From the NCBI RefSeq assembly GCF_003390335.1, contig NZ_QUOU01000001.1, forward strand, positions 1,426,001 through 1,490,000: a stretch of 64,000 nucleotides of DNA, in the 5' to 3' direction. Of the stretch, positions 7,781 to 16,410 are shown in pieces. The DNA is from Thalassotalea euphylliae (GTDB taxonomy: Bacteria; Pseudomonadota; Gammaproteobacteria; Enterobacterales; Alteromonadaceae). Below the pieces are notes generated by a model. It saw only the letters and a list, made by a program, of their open reading frames with translations, was not told the origin of the DNA and did not search any database. The first letter of the stretch is position 1; the number at the start of each line of letters is the position of its first letter. The position numbers were made by a program, and so were the translations under genes.

Positions 7781-9163
7781 CTACGTCTGAAATAGAGTCG
7801 GTCTTTCATTAAAGTTTGCCAAATTGGGAAATACTGAAGCTAATTCTGCTTCACCTAAGCCGAGCCAAGCGCCAAAGTTTGCCGCGTATTGCTCGACTGA
7901 AGTTGTGGGAATTAGTCGACCACTGCCAGCATCTAACGCGTGGTTAAATGTTGCTGGTGGAATATCGCCATAAATATGACCGCCATTTACTGCGCCACCA
8001 ACAACAAAATGATGCGCTCCCCAGCCATGATCTGTGCCATCGCCATTAACGGCTAGGGTGCGACCAAAATCGGAGGCTGTGAATAAGGTTACTTTGTCTG
8101 CTAAATCCATCGCCACCATGTTTTGATAGAAACCAACAATTGCCTCATCGAGCATTTTTTGGAGCCCTGGTAAACTTTGCGCTTGCTCTGAATGGGTATC
8201 AAAACCACCTAAAGCGACCATAAAAATTTGGCGCTTACTTTGTAATTGGCTCCGCGCATTAATAGTTTTGGCGACTGCGCCAAGTTGGTTGCCCAAGCGT
8301 GAACGGGGCATTTGAATATTCCCGCCACTATTGGCACTTAATGCTTGGTTATAAAGCGCATTGGCGGCATAAGCCTGATTATTTTTAGTCGCTAGGTCGC
8401 GCTTAATGAGTGCGCCTTTATTGCTGTCTTGCGCACTAAAGTGCGAGAGTAGTTGAGCTTGTAAGGCACCATCACTTTCGTCGAGTATATCTAGGCTGAC
8501 TGCACTACCACCTTGCACGTGAAACGGGGTGGTTTGAGCACCTGTCAGTAATAATTCTGCTTCGGAAGTTGTGATAGCTGAAAAAGTACTGACCGATTGT
8601 TGCCCTGATTGAATCAGCGTATCGTTCAACTGACCAGCCCAGCCGAGTTGTGCACCTTCGGTAGTGCCAGACATCCAAGTTGATTGCTGGTCATTATGTG
8701 AAAACAAACGCGCTGGCAATTTCGCCGTCTCATTATTGATACTGTCGGCTGATGTCGTTTCTAACAAAGGGCCGACGTTGCCCATCACTGCCATACTGCC
8801 TTGTTGATAGAGTTGCTGCAGGCCTTTCATCTCAGGTGGTAGGGCAAAACGGCGCTCACCAAAGCGACTCGCCGAGCTCACTAGAGGAAGCAAATTTTCT
8901 CGCGTTCGCGGCGTTTGGTAGCTACTAAGCAAGGACGAGCGAATTTGTGCCCATTGGCGATAGCTGTCGTTGTCGTATGGAATAATAGTGTCGTGATTAT
9001 CCATTCCACCATAGAGGAACACACATACCAAGGCTTTGTAATCTTCATTGGTGTTCGCATTTACCTCTTGGCTATGTAACAGCGCAGCTAAGCTTGCCAT
9101 TGAGCCCGTCATAGCGGCTGTCGCGGAAAGTGAGCTAGCTTTTAAAAAATTACGTCTATTCAT
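7781..9163 (-). CDS. DUF1501 protein with Tat signal peptide
   Basis: 460 residues. 'NRRNFLKASS' at the N-terminus is a twin-arginine motif, followed by a hydrophobic segment and 'VNA', so the protein should be exported folded. Family segments are 'VFLYGGMDNHDTIIPYDND', 'VALGGFDTHSEQ', 'TASDFGRTLAVNGDGTDHGW' and 'GGAVNGGHIYGDIP'. DUF1501 proteins resemble alkaline-phosphatase/sulfatase-fold enzymes; their reaction is not established. It follows the DUF1800 gene by 24 bp with its own AAGGA site, so the two form one operon. This DUF1800-DUF1501 pair recurs widely in bacteria. Confidence 0.9.
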   Translation of the reverse strand: MNRRNFLKASSLSATAAMTGSMASLAALLHSQEVNANTNEDYKALVCVFLYGGMDNHDTIIPYDNDSYRQWAQIRSSLLSSYQTPRTRENLLPLVSSASRFGERRFALPPEMKGLQQLYQQGSMAVMGNVGPLLETTSADSINNETAKLPARLFSHNDQQSTWMSGTTEGAQLGWAGQLNDTLIQSGQQSVSTFSAITTSEAELLLTGAQTTPFHVQGGSAVSLDILDESDGALQAQLLSHFSAQDSNKGALIKRDLATKNNQAYAANALYNQALSANSGGNIQMPRSRLGNQLGAVAKTINARSQLQSKRQIFMVALGGFDTHSEQAQSLPGLQKMLDEAIVGFYQNMVAMDLADKVTLFTASDFGRTLAVNGDGTDHGWGAHHFVVGGAVNGGHIYGDIPPATFNHALDAGSGRLIPTTSVEQYAANFGAWLGLGEAELASVFPNLANFNERPTLFQT

Positions 9164-9187
9164 TATTTAAATCCTTATGGCATCACT

Positions 9188-11062
9188 TTACTGTTGATAT
9201 AAGTAGTCGGTAGAGGTCATCACCATTAAAATGGCAATGTGGACTATATCAATGGCCTCGTAATCGCTGTTGGCCATGGTTTGCATTGTGGTTAAAATAC
9301 GTTCTTGGGTGAGCGGCGACAAGCTGCCAGCGGTGAGTAAATTATTGAGGTGAGTTAGCAACGCGGCTGGATCATCCACGAGTGCCAATTCATTGCGATA
9401 ACTCACTTGGAAACTGTTGCGCACTTCGTCTTCACTAACGGTAATACCTAGCTCTGCTATTTCTTCTCTAAGCTCATCCATATCAGCCTCTTGCTGCTGG
9501 CCCGTGATAAAATAAGTCATAAAGTTGATGTAACCGGGAATAGAGCTGGCATTGGTAATTTGCAGTTCAGGAGCAACTAACCCTTGGCCTGCTGATTCAC
9601 TGCCTGGTGCCTTATATCCTGGTCTAAAAAAATTAAATACTGAAGGCGAGCGGTAAGGATGCTGTGCAAGTGCATTGGCAGCGCTGGTATCCCACAACAA
9701 TGATTGAAACTGAGGGGTAATGTTGGTCACTTCAAACGCCCTTGCCCAATGGGTGAAGCGTACAATAGGCTCTCTTACTTTACCGCCAGTCATAGTTTCT
9801 ATCGAGCGTGCCTCAGGGCTAAATAATATAGCTGCTAATGTCGCTTGTAAGTCACCACGCTCGCCAGTGCCGATGTTCGTGCCATCTGGTAGCAGATAGC
9901 GACCAGTTTTGAAGGCATCAGCAACATATTGCACGTAAGTAGCCGATGGGTTTGAGCTAACCAAGCGTTGAATTAATTGTTTGCTGACAAAGGGCGGAAG
10001 GTTGGGGTGCGCAAAAATATGATCGAGTGCGAGATCAATTGAAGTGGTTAAGTCGGTGTTGGCCGCAATAGTATAACCTAAGAAAGACTTCTCTTTAGTT
10101 GAGTGACTGTCGGCATAGCCCTGCATCGGGACACTAAACGCTTGACCTAGTGATTCTTCAACCAGTTCACTGTTGAGGTTTAAACCGGTAAACACTCTGG
10201 CTAAGCCAGTAATGTCTTGATTGTTATAGGTTTCAATGGATTGCCCGTTGTCGTCTAGTTTAACCGTGCCGTCTGGTGCGAGCTCGACAACGCCAAGGGT
10301 GAAGAGTTGAATAAGCTCGCGCGCATAGTTCTCGTCAGGCATGCGGCCTGTCGCCTCATCTCCCTTTTCACTACCTAAATAGGTTAAGTAATATCCCATG
10401 GCGGGGGAGTAGGTAACCGCTTCGAGCAACTCGCGATAGTTACCGAAAGCATGTTGAATAAGAATGTCCTGATAACTCGCAACGGCTTCTGGCACATCGG
10501 TAAGCACTTCTCCGCCGCCATTAGAAACCACGAGAATTTCTGACAGCGCAAAGGCCATGCGTTGGCGCAGTTGATCAGCTGCGGTGATGCTATGGCGCCA
10601 AAAACCAAAACTGGTCGCTTCAATATAAAATAAGTTAAAACCGTCTTCTTCCTCATCTGGTCGATAGCGGTCGACAACGGGTAGCAAGAGTGAAGGCGGT
10701 AAGGCGATTTGCTCGATAAACCATGTGGAAGCGCTAGTGTTTACAAGCTCGTTGATTTCACTGGGTTTTCCACCAAAAGTTGCTTGTCCAAGAAAGCGCG
10801 TAGTGCTATTGATGTTGGCAAACGCATTATCTGCTGCGGTAAAACTAGCGCTACCCCCTTGGGGAGGGAGTATAACACCTGAGTCACTCCCTGAATCGGT
10901 TTCAGCATTGCTATCAGGCTCTGCGGGTGAGGGTTCAACAGGCATTACCGTGTTTTCACTCTCGCCGCCAGCTGAGCCGCCACAGCCAAATAGCGTCAGA
11001 GTTAAAACTATTGTGAATACTGATATGCAGCGTTGTGTTGTCGTGGATACTGCCTTTCCCAT
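9188..11062 (-). CDS. DUF1800 lipoprotein
   Basis: 624 residues. The signal peptide ends in a lipobox 'LTLFGC' with Cys27, followed by Gly-Gly-Ser, so the protein should be a lipoprotein. A Ser/Pro/Glu-rich linker runs to about residue 75. The DUF1800 core includes 'ATRFLGQATFGG' (read here as TTRFLGQATFGG), 'RMAFALSEILVVS', 'MPDENYARELIQLFTLGV', 'DITGLARVFTGL' and 'HPYRSPSVFNFFRPGY'. Molecular function is unknown. It is the first gene of the operon with the DUF1501 gene, and a palindrome shared with the neighbouring two-component system lies about 100 bp upstream of its start. Confidence 0.88.
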   Translation of the reverse strand: MGKAVSTTTQRCISVFTIVLTLTLFGCGGSAGGESENTVMPVEPSPAEPDSNAETDSGSDSGVILPPQGGSASFTAADNAFANINSTTRFLGQATFGGKPSEINELVNTSASTWFIEQIALPPSLLLPVVDRYRPDEEEDGFNLFYIEATSFGFWRHSITAADQLRQRMAFALSEILVVSNGGGEVLTDVPEAVASYQDILIQHAFGNYRELLEAVTYSPAMGYYLTYLGSEKGDEATGRMPDENYARELIQLFTLGVVELAPDGTVKLDDNGQSIETYNNQDITGLARVFTGLNLNSELVEESLGQAFSVPMQGYADSHSTKEKSFLGYTIAANTDLTTSIDLALDHIFAHPNLPPFVSKQLIQRLVSSNPSATYVQYVADAFKTGRYLLPDGTNIGTGERGDLQATLAAILFSPEARSIETMTGGKVREPIVRFTHWARAFEVTNITPQFQSLLWDTSAANALAQHPYRSPSVFNFFRPGYKAPGSESAGQGLVAPELQITNASSIPGYINFMTYFITGQQQEADMDELREEIAELGITVSEDEVRNSFQVSYRNELALVDDPAALLTHLNNLLTAGSLSPLTQERILTTMQTMANSDYEAIDIVHIAILMVMTSTDYLYQQ

Positions 11063-11151
11063 CTTACTACTCCGTTTGTTCTCGGGTTACTTGATGTCTC
11101 TCAATCAGTGTAGAAGTTTTTGATGGAAAGTTGTTATACAAAGACCGCCGC

Positions 11152-11177
11152 CAAACCATACAAATATGTATGGTTTG
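11152..11177. promoter_or_regulatory. Perfect palindrome, candidate response-regulator operator
   Basis: 11-bp arms CAAACCATACA/TGTATGGTTTG around the 4-nt centre AATA (11163-11166). It is centred about 102 bp upstream of the DUF1800 start and lies after the stop of the histidine kinase gene. The core TACA-N4-TGTATGG recurs in front of the response-regulator gene at 13531-13545. There is no T-run, so it is unlikely to be a terminator. Confidence 0.55.
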
Positions 11178-11257
11178 AATTGCCTTTACCTGCGCCTAGT
11201 AACTACTGCATCAAGCAAATATGGCGCTTAATGCTTAAATGTATATGCGCAGTGCGG

Positions 11258-12679
11258 TTAATGTGAGGTTGGAATAACAATGTTAAAGACAGCGCCTGTA
11301 ACACCGTCCTTTTGGGGTAAAATGGTAATGGGCGCATCGTGTAAATTAACGATGGCTTTGACTATGCTGAGTCCCAAACCATTGCCCGGCTTATTGCGAC
11401 TAATGTCGCCGCGATAAAAACGGGTGAATACGCGTTTTTGGTCATCGTCGTCAATACCAGGGCCAGAATCTCCTACTTGCAGTAACACGCCAGAGGTGTG
11501 ATTTTGCAATCGTACCCAAACTTTGGCGCTTTCTTCACTGTATTCCAACGCATTTTCCAGCAGATTGTTGAGCATTTGGTTCAGCAGATCTCTATCGCCA
11601 GAGCAATACACATTGTCGACAACGGAAATCGTTAATGTACGGCCAGCATCAGTAAATAGCGGCTCATAGTTTTCTGCCATTTCGCGAATAATTTCTGATA
11701 AATTTAAGCGGGTAAACGATGCTTTTCGCTGACCCGATTCGATCTCACTCAAGCGCACAATACTCGTAAAAGTGGCAATAACAAGGTTGACCTGCTCAAT
11801 ACATTGCTCAAGGTGAGCAGCCGTCATACTGGGGTCGTCGATATCCTGTTGCATTAACTGCAACCTATTAGCAACACGTGATAGCGGCGTTTTTAAATCA
11901 TGAGCAATGCCCACCGACATGGTTTCAATATCTTGGTGTATTGATGACATTTTTGCGATGAGCTGATTTATACTCAGGCGAATGCTATCGAGTGGCTGTA
12001 GTGTATTCGCGTTGGGGGTTGTGTGAACTGGGATAGGGCTTAACTTTGCTGCTGCCGCCAATGCGGAAAGTTCGCCTTGCAATTGCTTCACACTGCGGAC
12101 TTGTTGTTTCGCAATAACCACACCCAAAGCCATAAATAGCGCAGGCATAGCGAGCCAAACCCATAATATTAGCTTGGTGGCTTCGTGCCACGCTTCTTCG
12201 TCTATCCAGGAAGTGACACGCGTTAGGGCAACTTGAAATTGTTCACCGACAGCAAAGTGGTGAGTGAGCAGGGTAATAGTTTCATCATCGAGCTCAAATG
12301 CATGTTGTTGCCAAGCTAAGTTAAAATCACTTTCAAGCCTTGCGCCTGCGACAAGGCGCTCATGTTGGTTGAGCACGGTGAATACTAACTCATTTTCGGC
12401 AACGTGATGCTCAATTTCTTCTGCTGTCCACGGGTGAAGGCGCTCTAAACCAAACTCTTCACGCACCCCCATGGCACCATCTTCGTGAAAAATAGCCAGA
12501 ATTTCTTGTTTGAAATCCTGTATTTCTATTTTGAGCATTTCATGCTCGTGAATGATAAACCACCAAGCGCGAACGACGAGTAACGCTGACAAGAAAACAG
12601 TAGCGGCTAAACCAAATAACAGTGCAGTGGTAAAGCTTTTATTGCGCCATAAACGATCGGGTCTAGAGGGTATTGTCAT
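11258..12679 (-). CDS. Sensor histidine kinase (HAMP-type, inner membrane)
   Basis: 473 residues from the ATG at 12679 (a TTG 15 bp upstream is possible). Order: transmembrane helix at about 17-37, a 120-residue periplasmic sensor, a second helix near 169-190, a HAMP-like linker, then the dimerisation/phosphoacceptor helix 'GIAHDLKTPLSR' with His260. The ATPase domain has the N-box 'NQMLNNLLENALEYS', the G1 box 'GDSGPGIDD' and G2 'GNGLGLSIV'. Together with the upstream OmpR-type regulator it forms a two-component system. The periplasmic domain has no family I recognise, so the signal is unknown. The 110-bp distance to the regulator gene holds a hairpin. Confidence 0.9.
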   Translation of the reverse strand: MTIPSRPDRLWRNKSFTTALLFGLAATVFLSALLVVRAWWFIIHEHEMLKIEIQDFKQEILAIFHEDGAMGVREEFGLERLHPWTAEEIEHHVAENELVFTVLNQHERLVAGARLESDFNLAWQQHAFELDDETITLLTHHFAVGEQFQVALTRVTSWIDEEAWHEATKLILWVWLAMPALFMALGVVIAKQQVRSVKQLQGELSALAAAAKLSPIPVHTTPNANTLQPLDSIRLSINQLIAKMSSIHQDIETMSVGIAHDLKTPLSRVANRLQLMQQDIDDPSMTAAHLEQCIEQVNLVIATFTSIVRLSEIESGQRKASFTRLNLSEIIREMAENYEPLFTDAGRTLTISVVDNVYCSGDRDLLNQMLNNLLENALEYSEESAKVWVRLQNHTSGVLLQVGDSGPGIDDDDQKRVFTRFYRGDISRNKPGNGLGLSIVKAIVNLHDAPITILPQKDGVTGAVFNIVIPTSH

Positions 12680-12722
12680 TGCTGTTTTATCCAAGCTTTT
12701 TATTGTTAAACACTTTATTTGT

Positions 12723-12760
12723 AAAAGCCTTACTTTGGGACATGTTGTTATTAGGCTTTT
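12723..12760. repeat. Inverted repeat between regulator and kinase genes
   Basis: AAAAGCCT (12723-12730) and AGGCTTTT (12753-12760) can form an 8-bp stem with a 22-nt loop in the mRNA linking the two genes. It may lower kinase expression relative to the regulator. The loop is long, so the effect is uncertain. Confidence 0.4.
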
Positions 12761-12789
12761 TGTTACTAGAAACTACCAACTTCTGCTGT

Positions 12790-13467
12790 TTAGCGATCGT
12801 CATTGATTATATAGCCACTACCGCGCACGGTTTTGATCAAATCGTATGCAAAAGGTTTGTCTAACTTACCGCGTAAACGGCTAACATGGGTTTGCACTAA
12901 GCTGGTTTTTGGGTCAAAGCTGAACCCCCAGACTTTTTCTAACAACATGGTTTTGGTGATCAACTGATTGGGGTACAGTAACAAGTATTCCAATATTTGA
13001 TATTCGCGTGGCAGTAACGTAATCAATTGTCCATTTCGACTGACTTTACGGCTGGTGCGATCAAGGGTTAAATCGCCAAGTGTGAGTTGATGGTTAACAG
13101 GCTGCAATGGTTGGCGCCGCGACAGTGCTTTTAATCGTGCGTAAAGCTCACTAAATGCGAACGGTTTTACTAAGTAATCGTCAGCGCCTGCGTCTAAACC
13201 TGCGACGCGCTCTGCGGTCTCAGCTAACGCTGTGAGTACAATTATCGGAGCTAATATTTTAGCTTGGCGCAGCACGCGAATGGCATCAATACCGTCCATG
13301 TCTGGCAGTAAGCGATCAAAAATAATGACATCAACTTGAGATGTGGTAGCCGATATAATCCCAGCCTTCCCTGTGGTTTCATGATGCGCAGATTCACCTG
13401 CTTGGCGAAGTCCACGCAAGATAAAACCAGCGGTATCTTTGTCATCTTCAACCAGTAATACTTTCAT
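12790..13467 (-). CDS. OmpR/PhoB-family response regulator
   Basis: 225 residues. The receiver domain has the acidic pair 'VEDD', phosphoacceptor Asp51 in 'IIFDRLLPDMDG', Thr79 in 'VLTA' and Lys101 in 'DYLVKPF'. Residues about 130-225 form a winged-helix DNA-binding domain with 'LLPREYQILEYLLLYPNQLI', 'VWGFSFDPKTSLVQTHVSRL' and 'TVRGSGYII'. It precedes its kinase on the same strand and is probably co-transcribed with it. A palindrome at 13529-13545 in its own upstream region, similar to one before the DUF1800 operon, suggests autoregulation. No strong ribosome site is seen. Confidence 0.92.
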   Translation of the reverse strand: MKVLLVEDDKDTAGFILRGLRQAGESAHHETTGKAGIISATTSQVDVIIFDRLLPDMDGIDAIRVLRQAKILAPIIVLTALAETAERVAGLDAGADDYLVKPFAFSELYARLKALSRRQPLQPVNHQLTLGDLTLDRTSRKVSRNGQLITLLPREYQILEYLLLYPNQLITKTMLLEKVWGFSFDPKTSLVQTHVSRLRGKLDKPFAYDLIKTVRGSGYIINDDR

Positions 13468-13528
13468 TAATCACGCATTTTGCTGTTTATACTAACTTCC
13501 ATACTATCGTAATTGCCTCGTTGGCATT

Positions 13529-13545
13529 AATACATTTTTGTATGG
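13529..13545. promoter_or_regulatory. Candidate operator of the response regulator (autoregulation)
   Basis: ATACA-TTTT-TGTAT (13530-13543) followed by GG gives TACA-N4-TGTATGG, the same core as in the perfect palindrome at 11152-11177. It is centred about 69 bp upstream of the regulator's start codon. A further CCATAC half-site lies at 13499-13504. Confidence 0.5.
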
Positions 13546-13718
13546 ATAAAATGCGTGACTAACAATGGCTAGGTTTAAACATGGCTATTTATGTATCGAG
13601 ATAGCAAAAAATGCTTGGCTTGTGATTGTATCTCAATGTTGTGTGTTGAGGTTTGTAGGTGGGATAGTGTGGTGGTTACCAATTTTATGTTAATCATTAG
13701 CTGTTTTATAATAAATAG

Positions 13719-13886
13719 CTTGTATTTCGACAATATTTAAATTGTTGTTACATTATAACACTTGTAAAGGGGTGTTATGTTTGAAGTTTTTGCTGTTTTG
13801 TTAAAACAGCTAGTTTGAAGATGCAGTGCTTTTTTCATTTTTTTGATTCTAGTACTTAGGCGAATCCACTTGGGTTCGCCTTTTTT
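13719..13886 (+). ncRNA. Candidate small RNA with three stem-loops
   Basis: A perfect TATAAT (13707-13712) could start a transcript near 13719. It would fold into stem-loop 1 (13755-13763 with 13770-13778, ending in G-U pairs), stem-loop 2 (GCTGTTTT/AAAACAGC, 13792-13810, 3-nt loop), a U-rich single strand (about 13828-13850) and the terminator hairpin 13859-13880 with six T. Both flanking genes run on the minus strand, so nothing else uses this plus-strand terminator. No good -35 box is visible, so the 5' end is uncertain. No known sRNA family was recognised. Confidence 0.5.
13859..13886 (+). terminator. Strong Rho-independent terminator without an upstream gene
   Basis: GGCGAATCC/GGGTTCGCC arms (9 bp, one T-G pair) with an ACTT loop and six T. 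The minus strand has no T-run here, so it works only on the plus strand. Confidence 0.88.
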
Positions 13887-13940
13887 ATGCTTGTTTTTTG
13901 TGCCGATGGAAAAGTATTAGTACAGTGGCGCTATTGCACT

Positions 13941-14648
13941 TTAGGGCGCATCAATAATAATTAGCTCGGCATCTGAATGTGCACTAATGGTAATATGTTG
14001 CTGGCGAGTGACTTCGGCACCATCGCCTTTTTCCATGCGAATTCGGTTGCTGCCATCAATGATATCGACACTGCCTGTTGATGCCAGAATATACGCTTGG
14101 TGCGTGATTTCGTGCTCAAGCTCTGTGCCTCTTGCTAACTTTCCGCCAAATATTCTTGCTTCTTGGTGGATAAAGAGCGCCTTGCCTTTATCTTCCTCAT
14201 AACCTGACACCAGTATCGGCAAACGGCCATGTGCCGCTTGTGCAGGGAAGCGTTTGCTATCCCAACGTGGTTTAACATTGTGTTGGTTTGGCTCAATCCA
14301 AATTTGATAGAAGGTGAGTGGCGTTTTACTCAGGTTATATTCCGAGTGCACTATCCCTGTGCCAGCGCTCATTACCTGAACTTCGCCAGCAGGTGTCACG
14401 CCTTTATTGCCTGCGCTATCTTGATGGGTGATAGCCCCTGAGCGAATAAAGCTAATAATTTCCATATTTTTATGCGGGTGTGGCGCAAAGCCAGTGCCTG
14501 CGGCCACCCAATCGTCGTTAACTACCCGCAAGGTGCCAAAGCCCATGCGTTTGGGATTGTAATAATGAGCAAAACTAAAATGATGGCTGGACGTTAACCA
14601 GCCATGTTTGGCTTTACCTAATTGTTGAAATGGAAAGTGTTTGATCAT
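13941..14648 (-). CDS. Pirin-family bicupin protein (YhhW/YhaK-type)
   Basis: 235 residues from the ATG at 14648, chosen because TTAGGA lies 7 nt upstream and the family starts this way (E. coli YhhW is 231). The N-terminal cupin has 'HGWLTSSHHFSFAHYYNP' and the metal ligands His57, His59 ('HPHKNMEI'), His101 and Glu103 ('GTGIVHSEYN'). YhhW has quercetin 2,3-dioxygenase activity in vitro; the natural substrate is unknown. It sits downstream of the hydroquinone reductase and DoxX genes on the same strand, as pirins do near yqjF/yqjG/yhaJ in enterobacteria, pointing to a role in quinone or aromatic stress. Confidence 0.9.
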   Translation of the reverse strand: MIKHFPFQQLGKAKHGWLTSSHHFSFAHYYNPKRMGFGTLRVVNDDWVAAGTGFAPHPHKNMEIISFIRSGAITHQDSAGNKGVTPAGEVQVMSAGTGIVHSEYNLSKTPLTFYQIWIEPNQHNVKPRWDSKRFPAQAAHGRLPILVSGYEEDKGKALFIHQEARIFGGKLARGTELEHEITHQAYILASTGSVDIIDGSNRIRMEKGDGAEVTRQQHITISAHSDAELIIIDAP

Positions 14649-14696
14649 GATGATTCCTAATAAGTCGTTAAGCACTAATAGCTGCGCAGCGCTGAG

Positions 14697-15662
14697 CTAG
14701 TTGCCCAGCGCTTCGCGATCGTGCGGCGCATCAAAATCTAATACCGGCCCAACTGGCACGACTAAGGTTGGATTAATGGTGCGATGGCTTGCGTAGTAGT
14801 GCACTTTTATATGATCAAAGTTGACGGTGCCAGCAACGTTCGTTATTTGGTAAAGCTCGCGCACGTAATTGCTGATATGATGGAACTCACTCAGTTTATT
14901 GCGATTGCATTTAAAGTGACCATGGTAAACGGCATCAAAACGGATCAGCGTGGTAAACAAGCGCCAATCGGCTTCGGTTAGCGTATCGCCGACTAAGTAA
15001 CGATTCACACTTAAATGCTGCTCTAGCCAGTCAAGACTATCAAATAGCGTAAAATAGGCCTGTTCATAAGCAGCTTGTGTGGTGGCAAAGCCAGCGCGAT
15101 ACACGCCATTATTAATGGTGTCGTAAATTTGGTTATTAACCTCGTCAATACGCGCTTGTAACTCGGCTGGGTAATAATTATTCTGGTTTCCGGTCAGCGA
15201 ATTAAAGGCGGTGTTAAAAATACGGATGATCTCACTAGATTCGTTGTTGACAATAGTGTGCGTTTTCTTATCCCACAATACCGGAACGGTTACACGGCCT
15301 TCATAATCCGGCGCGGCTTTTAAATACACTTGATACAGGTAGTCAAAGCCAAAGAGTGGATCTGCTGTTGCGCTGCCTTGCTCGCCAAATTCCCAGCCAT
15401 TTTCGAGCATTTCCGCTGCTACCACACTAATGCTGATAATGTCTTGCAAGCCCTTTAATTCACGAAAAATAAGCGTGCGATGTGCCCATGGACACGCGAG
15501 TGATACGTACAGGTGATAACGCCCCGCTTCGGGTTGATATTGTGCATCTGGTGCATCACTGATTTGATGGCGAAAGCGGCTCTCTTGACGTTCGAATGCG
15601 CCTTTACTGTTTTTAGTGTCGTACCACTTGTCTTGCCATTTACCGTTAACTAATAAACCCAT
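14697..15662 (-). CDS. yqjG: Glutathionyl-hydroquinone reductase (YqjG/Xi-class GST)
   Basis: 321 residues (E. coli YqjG 328). The start at 15662 follows GAGGAG at 8 nt; a 13-residue upstream extension lacks support. The thioredoxin-fold domain carries the catalytic Cys57 in 'SLACPWAHR'. The helical domain includes 'DTINNGVYRAGFATTQAAYE', 'DTLTEADWRLFTTLIRFDAVY' and 'HFKCNRNKL'. The enzyme removes glutathione from glutathionyl-hydroquinones using a second glutathione, in the cytosol. It lies 48 bp upstream of the pirin gene and downstream of DoxX, likely one transcription unit controlled by the divergent LysR regulator. Confidence 0.93.
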   Translation of the reverse strand: MGLLVNGKWQDKWYDTKNSKGAFERQESRFRHQISDAPDAQYQPEAGRYHLYVSLACPWAHRTLIFRELKGLQDIISISVVAAEMLENGWEFGEQGSATADPLFGFDYLYQVYLKAAPDYEGRVTVPVLWDKKTHTIVNNESSEIIRIFNTAFNSLTGNQNNYYPAELQARIDEVNNQIYDTINNGVYRAGFATTQAAYEQAYFTLFDSLDWLEQHLSVNRYLVGDTLTEADWRLFTTLIRFDAVYHGHFKCNRNKLSEFHHISNYVRELYQITNVAGTVNFDHIKVHYYASHRTINPTLVVPVGPVLDFDAPHDREALGN

Positions 15663-15786
15663 GATCTTGCTCCTCTGCTTTAACTCTGTTGTGCTTAACA
15701 CTTTGCACTAGTTGATTGTGCGCCATTTGGGTGTTGGGTCGCTAACTGGCGCACCGTGTTAATTGTTTAATTGTATTGACAAAAAT

Positions 15787-16233
15787 TTAGTTAATACGCT
15801 TAGCGATTAGGTTATCGAGTGAAAAGCGGCCACCGCCTTGGCATACCAATGCCAGGCTAATCGCCAGTAGTGATAAACCAAATTCATAGCCGTTGTTGCT
15901 CATAAATAGGCCGTTTTGAAGGTGTACACTGAATATCGCCACCACCATAGTTACCGCAAGTGCCAGTGCTGCCGGGCGAGTTAATAAGCCTGCAATTAAC
16001 AATAAGCCGCCAAAGAACTCAGCGCTGCCTGCCATAAGTGCCATGAAATAGCCCGGTGCTAAGCCAATTGATTCCATCCACTGGCCGGTGCCATCAAGGC
16101 CATAGCCACCAAACCAAGCGAATAGCTTTTGGGCGCCATGGGCGGCAAAAATAATGCCGGCAACTAAGCGTAGTGGTAAGGCTGAAAGCGTTTGTTGCGA
16201 AGTTAATAGCGTTTTAATGGTTGCTGTGTTCAT
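15787..16233 (-). CDS. yqjF: DoxX-family membrane protein (YqjF-like)
   Basis: 148 residues with four predicted membrane helices. 'LPLRLVAGIIFAAHGAQKLFAWFGGYGLDGTGQWM' (in parts), 'FFGGLLLIAGLLTRPAALALAV' and 'NGYEFGLSLLAISLAL' are typical of DoxX/YphA/YqjF proteins. YqjF in E. coli belongs to the YhaJ regulon and its promoter responds to dinitrotoluene breakdown products. Biochemical role is unsettled. It is first in the minus-strand cluster with the hydroquinone reductase and pirin, divergent from the LysR gene. Confidence 0.85.
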   Translation of the reverse strand: MNTATIKTLLTSQQTLSALPLRLVAGIIFAAHGAQKLFAWFGGYGLDGTGQWMESIGLAPGYFMALMAGSAEFFGGLLLIAGLLTRPAALALAVTMVVAIFSVHLQNGLFMSNNGYEFGLSLLAISLALVCQGGGRFSLDNLIAKRIN

Positions 16234-16364
16234 TGGTGATTCCTCTTGTATTTGTTCAAATGTTTTACGGTCGTTTAAGGTGTTTACTGAATACTTCCTG
16301 AAACGTTGAGGGTATTCTACGAGCTTAAATTGGCTGGAATAACCGTCATTGTTTGACTAATATG

Positions 16365-16379
16365 TTCAAAAAATTTGAA
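16365..16379. promoter_or_regulatory. Candidate LysR-type regulator binding site
   Basis: TTCAAA-AAA-TTTGAA is a perfect 15-bp palindrome containing T-N11-A, the LysR box pattern. It lies in the divergent region 32 bp before the regulator's ATG and about 130 bp before yqjF. A related GTTCAAATG occurs nearer yqjF. Assignment rests on pattern and position only. Confidence 0.45.
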
Positions 16380-16410
16380 TGGTTTATTTTGCTCATGTTG
16401 AGGAGCTGTG

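Larger units (their letters stand above)
13468..13940. other. 473-bp non-coding region: regulator promoter plus candidate sRNA
   Basis: No protein-coding frame is credible. The left part holds CCATAC/GTATGG half-sites (13499-13504 and 13540-13545) in front of the response regulator. The right part holds three stem-loops and a strong plus-strand terminator that no gene accounts for; see the ncRNA entry. Confidence 0.7.

Noticed and set aside
7781..11062. Sulfatase-related or planctomycete-type gene transfer
   Set aside because: DUF1800-DUF1501 pairs are common in many phyla, and codon use looks like the neighbours; no sign of recent transfer.
10725..11123. 132-codon plus-strand frame over the DUF1800 N-terminus
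   Set aside because: It runs antisense to the lipoprotein signal region and has no support of its own.
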